A stretch of 9,549 bases of DNA from an uncultured Kouleothrix sp. Its GTDB lineage: Bacteria; Chloroflexota; Chloroflexia; Chloroflexales; Roseiflexaceae. Both the position numbers and the translations under genes were made by a program. Position 1 is the stretch's first letter. The number at the start of each line of letters is the position of its first letter. The stretch spans positions 1-9,549 of the forward strand of contig CALLYN010000339.1 in assembly GCA_937858455.1 (NCBI GenBank), written 5' to 3'. Below, piece after piece: positions 6,244 through 9,549 of this stretch. The notes under the pieces are model-generated. The model was not told the origin of the DNA, ran no database searches, and worked only from the letters and a program-made list of their open reading frames with translations.

Positions 6244-6284
6244 TTGTGTTGCACTGCGTGGCGAAGCCACGCAGTGCAACACAA
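6244..6284. repeat. Internal hairpin 2 of the MITE-like element
   Basis: An 18-bp perfect stem (6244-6261 with 6267-6284) around a CGAAG loop. It ends in AA/TT, so minus-strand RNA reads CACAAAAGG after it, with no U run. The loop is the complement of the loop of hairpin 1. It is the strongest structure between the response-regulator stop and the next gene. Confidence 0.75.
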
Positions 6285-6355
6285 TCGATAAGTGATCAAG
6301 CGAAGATCGTATGACAGGGGAAGGGGAGGGGTCGAAAGACGTTGCACCAGCCCTG

Positions 6356-6365
6356 ACGTTAGAAG
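6356..6365. repeat. Right flanking direct repeat (putative target duplication)
   Basis: ACGTTAGAAG, identical to 6115-6124. It directly abuts the complement of the response-regulator stop codon (6366-6368), so the insertion point lies immediately 3' of the coding sequence and leaves the protein intact. Confidence 0.7.
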
Positions 6366-7058
6366 CTAGCCCACGAACTTATAGCCCATGCCGTGCACGG
6401 TGAGCAGGTACTGTGGGTGACGCGGGTTTTGCTCGATCTTCTGGCGCAGCCAGGCCACATGCACGTCGACGGTGCGGGTGGAAACCAGCGCGTTATAGCC
6501 CCACACTTCGTTCAGCAGCTCGTCGCGCGAGATCGTCGCGCCGCGGTGCTCGATGAAGTAGCGCAGCAACCGGAACTCCAGCGCCGAGAACTCGACCAGC
6601 TTGCCAGCGTGCTCGACTTCGGCGCGCCGGAAGTCGACCCGCACCGGGCCAAACTGGTACAGGTCGGGCGGGCCAGCCGGCTCGGCGGGCTGCGGCGCGC
6701 GCCGCAGCAATGCCTCGAGCCGCGCCAGCAGCTCGCTCATCTCGAACGGCTTGGTCAGGTAGTCGTCGGCACCAAGCTTGAGGCCGACCACCTTGTCGAC
6801 AATCTGGCCGCGCGCGGTGAGCATGATCAGCGGGGTTGTCACACCGCGCTGGCGCAAGTCGCGGCAGAGGTCGAGCCCGCTTTTACGCGGCAGCATAAGA
6901 TCGAGAATAATCGCGTCGAAGCGCTCGTTGGTGGCGCGCGAAAACCCGCTCTCGCCATCGTACGATGTTTCGACGGCATACCCCTCGTTGCGCAGCCGGT
7001 CGGTCAGCGTCATTACCAGCCCTGGCTCGTCTTCGACGAACAGAATTCGTTTACTCAT
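6366..7058 (-). CDS. OmpR/PhoB-family response regulator
   Basis: A 230-residue DNA-binding response regulator, partner of the kinase encoded immediately upstream. The receiver domain (about 3-118) has the full acidic pocket Glu9/Asp10, phospho-acceptor Asp53 in ILDLMLP, Thr81 in MLTA, and Lys103 in DDYLTKPF. A short Pro/Ala linker leads to a winged-helix output domain (about 132-229) with FSALEFRLLRYFIEHRGATISRDELLNEVWGY and the recognition-helix pattern TRTVDVHVAWLRQKIE, ending in VHGMGYKFVG. The ATG lies inside the kinase's last codons (ATGAGTAA, 8-base overlap), implying translational coupling, and has AAGGG about 7 bases upstream. Targets are unknown; the divergent lipoprotein next to the kinase is a candidate. 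The MITE-like element begins 10 bases after its stop. Confidence 0.96.
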   Translation of the reverse strand: MSKRILFVEDEPGLVMTLTDRLRNEGYAVETSYDGESGFSRATNERFDAIILDLMLPRKSGLDLCRDLRQRGVTTPLIMLTARGQIVDKVVGLKLGADDYLTKPFEMSELLARLEALLRRAPQPAEPAGPPDLYQFGPVRVDFRRAEVEHAGKLVEFSALEFRLLRYFIEHRGATISRDELLNEVWGYNALVSTRTVDVHVAWLRQKIEQNPRHPQYLLTVHGMGYKFVG

Positions 7059-9030
7059 ACCTGCCCTTTAGCTTCCAGCCACCTGGCTGCGCGGCTTCGG
7101 CAGAAGGCGCGCCGATATGCGAGCTATCGGCGGTAGGCTGGCGGCCATCGTTGCCGGCGCACGGGAGAACGATCGTGAAGGTACTACCCTGGCCAAGCAC
7201 GCTGGCCACGGTGATACGCCCGCCGTGAGCCTCGACGATATGGCGCACCAAGCTGAGGCCAAGGCCGCTGCCGTGCACCTGCGCGGCGAGCGCGTCGCGG
7301 CTGCGATAAAACGGCTCGAAGATATGCGCGAGGTCGTCGGCGGCGATGCCCATGCCCTGATCGCGCACGCTGATCGACACCTCGAAGCCGCGCGAGCCCG
7401 AGTGCACCGAGGCCTGAATGCCAACCCATGGTTGATCAGCGCTGTACTTGATCGCGTTGCGGATCAGGTTTTGCAGCGCCCGCGTCATCTCGCCCGGGTC
7501 GGCCAGCACCATTGGTAGGTCGCTGGGCACCTGCTGCTCGACAAGCACCGCGCCATCGCGGATCTGCGGCTGGCAAGCCTGCACCGCGCGCCCGATCAGG
7601 TCGCTCACAGCGATTGGGCGCGGCAGGTAGGCCTTGCGCCCCGACTGCGCCCCGGCGAATTCGAGCGCCTGATCGACCATCTCGGCCAGCCGGCGACCCT
7701 CGCCGTGGATCACCGCGCCATACTGACGCGCCCGCAGCGGGTCGGGCACAACCCCATCGGCCAGGTTTTCGCCCGCCGAGCAGATAACCGCCAGCGGAGT
7801 ACGCAGCTCGTGCGAGATCGCGGCGACGAATTCGATCTTCTGCTGTGCCAGGCGTTGGGCGCGCCGCGCCGAAATAACCATAGTCACGACACTGGCGCCT
7901 AGCAGCAGCAGAATAACCCAGCTGATCAGCAGGTTCTTGAGGCGCAGACCAGACACTGCCGCCTCTAGCGAGCCGGCCCGGTGAGTCAGGATCAGCTGCC
8001 AGCGCCCGCCGTCGTCGCCGGCCAGAGCCGCGCCCGAAGCCGGCTTCTCGAACGGCGTCCGGCCGACTGCAATGCGCCACGATTGGCGATCGGCGGTATC
8101 GGAGAGATCGGCCAGGCGCAGGGTGTCGTCGATCAGCAGCCGGTTGATCTCGTCGAGCCGCAAGCTGAACAGCGAGGCATGCGCGTCGCCGTGGGGCGGT
8201 GCCGTCTCATACACGCTGCTGTTCGAATGGTACACCAGGCGGGTCGGGTCGCTACGGCTGACGATCGCTACGTTGTAATCGAGGGTTTCGCCGGTAGCGA
8301 AGTATTTGCGCGCCAGCGACGGCACCAAGGTTTGCCAGAGGTAGTGCAGATCAAAGGTAACGACGGTATACGCAAACACCGGGTCGGGGTCGGGCTTGCA
8401 GCGCGGGCAGGGCTTGCGCTTCAGCACAGTTTCGCCAAACATAATGTCCGAGTCGGCGTAGGCCGCTTCCGGGTCGGACAGGCGATCCATATGCGCCACC
8501 GGGATCACCAGCGCGGGCACGTCGTCGGCTACCGGGTCGGGCGTGCTGCCAACGAGCAGGCCATTCTCGAGACGCATGGTTTTGATCGACTGCTCGAAGC
8601 GATCGCGCAGTGGCTGCATGGCCGCCGGCCAATCGTCGGCGGTGAAGCGGCGCGTATCTTTATGGTAGCGCGACAAGCGCATGCGCCCGTTTTCATACAT
8701 CTGCACCAGGTAGATATCGCCCACGAGGCCCGGGTGCCCCGAGTGCGCGCGCCAGTGGTCGTAGCGCTGCGCGTAGAGATCCCAGTCCTGGGTGCGTACG
8801 GTGTCGGCGTGCATCTGCAGGCCCAGGAACATGCCGGCGATCTCGATGTCGAAATCTTCGCCGAAGCGCACAGCCCCGGCATCGACCAGCGACTGCAGCC
8901 GCTCGCGGTCGCCGGCGCTGATCTCGCCGAGCCAGTAGTATTGCAACGAGCCGAGCAGCACAAGCAGCGCCAGCAGCGCCGCGATGAGCGCTGTGCTCGA
9001 AGGAACTTTTGCTGCGCGTATCGTTTTCAT
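7051..9030 (-). CDS. Membrane-bound sensor histidine kinase with large extracytoplasmic domain
   Basis: A 659-residue kinase. A first membrane segment (about 13-32) is followed by an extracytoplasmic sensor of about 330 residues, a second segment (about 367-386), and directly, without a recognisable HAMP, the dimerisation domain with phospho-acceptor His407 in AAISHELRTPLAV. The HATPase domain carries the N box Asn525 (NLIRNAIKY), G1 Asp557 (DQGMGIA), the F box (IFEPFYRS) and G2 587-589 (GSGLGLS). The last 35 residues are a low-complexity tail. The sensor includes CPRC (208-211) in a Lys/Pro/Asp-rich patch and FDLHYLWQTLVPSLARKYF (about 226-245), a segment I recall from other uncharacterised sensor kinases; the ligand is unknown. 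The ATG at 9030 starts a proper membrane signal, has no Shine-Dalgarno, and lies 6 bases after a perfect -10. First gene of the two-component operon. Confidence 0.95.
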   Translation of the reverse strand: MKTIRAAKVPSSTALIAALLALLVLLGSLQYYWLGEISAGDRERLQSLVDAGAVRFGEDFDIEIAGMFLGLQMHADTVRTQDWDLYAQRYDHWRAHSGHPGLVGDIYLVQMYENGRMRLSRYHKDTRRFTADDWPAAMQPLRDRFEQSIKTMRLENGLLVGSTPDPVADDVPALVIPVAHMDRLSDPEAAYADSDIMFGETVLKRKPCPRCKPDPDPVFAYTVVTFDLHYLWQTLVPSLARKYFATGETLDYNVAIVSRSDPTRLVYHSNSSVYETAPPHGDAHASLFSLRLDEINRLLIDDTLRLADLSDTADRQSWRIAVGRTPFEKPASGAALAGDDGGRWQLILTHRAGSLEAAVSGLRLKNLLISWVILLLLGASVVTMVISARRAQRLAQQKIEFVAAISHELRTPLAVICSAGENLADGVVPDPLRARQYGAVIHGEGRRLAEMVDQALEFAGAQSGRKAYLPRPIAVSDLIGRAVQACQPQIRDGAVLVEQQVPSDLPMVLADPGEMTRALQNLIRNAIKYSADQPWVGIQASVHSGSRGFEVSISVRDQGMGIAADDLAHIFEPFYRSRDALAAQVHGSGLGLSLVRHIVEAHGGRITVASVLGQGSTFTIVLPCAGNDGRQPTADSSHIGAPSAEAAQPGGWKLKGRYE

Positions 9031-9036
9031 GGGCGC

Positions 9037-9045
9037 ATTATAGCA
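9037..9045 (-). promoter_or_regulatory. Extended -10 promoter of the kinase operon (leaderless)
   Basis: The minus strand reads TGCTATAAT (9045-9037), a perfect extended -10. The usual 6-base spacing puts the transcription start on base 9030, the A of the kinase ATG. A weak -35 candidate TTCCAA lies at 9064-9059. With no Shine-Dalgarno before the ATG, the transcript is probably leaderless. Confidence 0.72.
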
Positions 9046-9214
9046 TAGCCAGACGCGATTGGAATAGGCAGAACGATGGAATTTTACATTTTTTACAACA
9101 TAATCGTCGACAGTTTTACAATCGCGCTATCTGCATTACGATAGGCAAAAATATCGCTTTACATTCTTGACAAATGCTTTTCAGCTTCTTAACGACTTTT
9201 GGCGAAATTTGTTT
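9046..9214. promoter_or_regulatory. AT-rich divergent regulatory spacer
   Basis: This spacer is much richer in A+T than the flanking genes. It contains four TTTACA hexamers on the plus strand (9083, 9092, 9115, 9158) and a perfect TTGACA at 9167-9172 that has no good -10 partner at 16-18 bases. The hexamers could be regulator sites or weak -35 elements. No gene is visible. Confidence 0.4.
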
Positions 9215-9220
9215 TATAAT
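9215..9220 (+). promoter_or_regulatory. Probable -10 element of the lipoprotein transcript
   Basis: A perfect TATAAT on the plus strand. The -35 is weak: TTAACG at 9189-9194 matches 4 of 6 but is 20 bases away, which suggests activator dependence. The predicted start is near 9227, about 149 nt before the lipoprotein ATG. Confidence 0.5.
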
Positions 9221-9231
9221 GCGAGGCGCAA

Positions 9232-9282
9232 GCGACTCGATTCAAGATAATCATTATACTACTAACAAACAATCGAGAACGC
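9232..9282 (+). ncRNA. Leader stem-loop 1 (putative structured RNA)
   Basis: CTCGATT (9236-9242) pairs with AATCGAG (9271-9277), and GCG/CGC (9232-9234 with 9280-9282) extends the helix across a small internal loop. The 28-base loop is A/U-rich. Together with the terminator-like hairpin that follows, it could form a short RNA of about 95 nt or the sensor part of a leader. No known riboswitch class was recognised. Confidence 0.35.
9246..9259. promoter_or_regulatory. Fur-box-like palindrome
   Basis: GATAAT-C-ATTATA matches 11 of 14 defined positions of the TGATAAT-n-ATTATCA Fur-family operator. It lies about 20 bases downstream of the predicted transcription start, a position compatible with repression. 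The region is AT-rich, so a chance match is quite possible. Confidence 0.25.
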
Positions 9283-9286
9283 GAAT

Positions 9287-9322
9287 GAATTTGAAGGCAT
9301 ATGCCTTCAAGTTCTTTTATTT
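9287..9322 (+). terminator. Terminator-like hairpin in the lipoprotein leader
   Basis: A 20-base perfect palindrome (9291-9310, centre CATATG) is extended by four pairs including one G-T to arms spanning 9287-9314. TTTTATTT follows immediately. This is the form of an intrinsic terminator, yet it lies between the promoter and the lipoprotein start, so it may attenuate transcription or end a separate small RNA. Confidence 0.6.
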
Positions 9323-9323
9323 C

Positions 9324-9355
9324 CTGTGAATATGCATAACTATGGCATTTCACAG
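9324..9355 (+). promoter_or_regulatory. Stem-loop just before the lipoprotein ribosome-binding site
   Basis: CTGTGAA (9324-9330) pairs with TTCACAG (9349-9355); after one bulged T, ATGC/GCAT (9332-9335 with 9345-9348) continues the helix around a 9-base loop. AAAAAGGAG (9357-9365) follows directly, 10 bases before the ATG at 9376, so folding here could affect translation. Confidence 0.45.
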
Positions 9356-9375
9356 CAAAAAGGAGCCATTTCGGC

Positions 9376-9549
9376 ATGAAGAAACCGAACCAGCGCAACC
9401 GCCTGATCTTCGCGCTGTTGCTAGCCTTACTCTTGCCGATCCTCGCGGCATGCGGTGGCGGCGGGGAAACCCCGGCCGGCAGCACCGGCGAGCAGGCCAC
9501 CAGTGCGGCGCCAGCCGGTGGCGAAACCGCAGCCACCGCCGAGCCGGCC
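9376..9549 (+). CDS. Lipoprotein, 5' part only (runs off the window)
   Basis: The first 58 codons of a gene cut by the window end. The protein starts MKKPNQRNR, a basic n-region, then a Leu/Ala-rich hydrophobic core (10-24) and lipobox LAAC with Cys26, the expected lipidation and cleavage point. Mature residues start CGGGGETPAG and continue as an Ala/Gly/Thr/Glu-rich flexible tether, the usual lead-in of substrate-binding lipoproteins in Gram-positive-type and Chloroflexota cells. The ATG is supported by AGGAG 10 bases upstream. The functional domain is not in the window, so the role is unknown: a solute-binding protein of an ABC importer is the commonest case but unproven. It is divergent from the histidine kinase across an AT-rich regulatory spacer and has a long structured leader. 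Confidence 0.85.
   Translation, partial: MKKPNQRNRLIFALLLALLLPILAACGGGGETPAGSTGEQATSAAPAGGETAATAEPA

Larger units (their letters stand above)
6125..6355. mobile_element. MITE-like palindromic insertion, 231 bp
   Basis: The ends are perfect 18-bp inverted repeats (CAGGGCTGGTGCAACGTC at 6125-6142 and its complement at 6338-6355), flanked by the 10-bp direct repeat ACGTTAGAAG. Inside, the arms stay partly complementary: C-rich 6151-6170 opposite G-rich 6317-6331, and 6180-6195 matches the complement of 6289-6304 at 15 of 16 bases. The centre holds two perfect hairpins (6210-6236 and 6244-6284). There is no coding capacity. This is the architecture of a non-autonomous element mobilised in trans, though no transposase is in the window, so the family is unknown. 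It sits directly after the response-regulator stop codon and is all that separates that gene from the next promoter. Confidence 0.72.

Noticed and set aside
6393..7136. Plus-strand open frame (247 codons) opposite the response regulator
   Set aside because: Antisense to an intact receiver/winged-helix gene with all catalytic residues.
7981..9048. Plus-strand open frame (355 codons) opposite the histidine kinase
   Set aside because: Antisense shadow of a complete kinase; no domain, membrane segment or ribosome-binding site.
9167..9220. TTGACA (9167) and TATAAT (9215) as one promoter
   Set aside because: The 42-base gap is far beyond the usual 16-18 bases, so they cannot be a single sigma-70 promoter.
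9325..9354. TGTGA...TCACA as a CRP-type operator
   Set aside because: The half-sites are 20 bases apart instead of 6; they pair better as an RNA stem before the ribosome-binding site.

Overview
The window is GC-rich, roughly 60-65% by eye, apart from one AT-rich spacer near the right end. It looks like chromosomal DNA of a member of the Chloroflexota, probably the filamentous Chloroflexia. This rests on the style of the SSB N-terminus, the Thr/Pro-rich linkers in the extracytoplasmic foldase, the lipoprotein with an LAAC lipobox followed by a Gly run, and the overall base composition. No 16S or other phylogenetic marker is present, so the lineage is an inference.

Layout: positions 1-33 hold a terminator hairpin from an upstream unit, followed by a non-coding stretch. 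A complete beta-ketoacyl-ACP synthase II (FabF type) lies on the plus strand (320-1606). Everything from 1593 to 9030 is on the minus strand. Read in the direction of transcription (right to left), it comprises a histidine kinase and an OmpR/PhoB-type response regulator (9030-6366, overlapping by 8 bases). A 231-bp palindromic MITE-like insertion (6125-6355) follows. Next is a 61-residue CxxC/HxxC zinc-finger-like protein with its own promoter and terminator. The classic rpsF-ssb-rpsR cluster comes next, then a membrane-anchored parvulin-type peptidyl-prolyl isomerase and a membrane protein with a PH-like domain. The last gene ends tail-to-tail with fabF, and the two reading frames share 14 bases. 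At the right edge a lipoprotein gene starts on the plus strand (9376) and runs off the window. It is divergent from the histidine kinase and preceded by an AT-rich, structured leader.

Functionally there are three groups: fatty acid elongation (FabF); the ribosomal/replication cluster S6-SSB-S18 with an extracytoplasmic folding factor attached downstream; and a membrane two-component system facing a divergently encoded surface lipoprotein, which makes the lipoprotein a plausible but unproven regulatory target.

Main points for a second look: (1) the MITE-like element with 18-bp terminal inverted repeats, a 10-bp flanking direct repeat and two perfect hairpins whose loops are complementary to each other, sitting directly behind the response-regulator stop codon; (2) three minus-strand copies of the extended -10 motif TGCTATAAT, the one before the kinase placing the predicted transcription start on the A of its ATG (leaderless mRNA); (3) a plus-strand leader of about 150 nt before the lipoprotein with three stem-loops, the middle one an intrinsic-terminator-like hairpin; (4) the small zinc-finger-like protein. 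No CRISPR array, tRNA, rRNA or complete transposase gene was seen.
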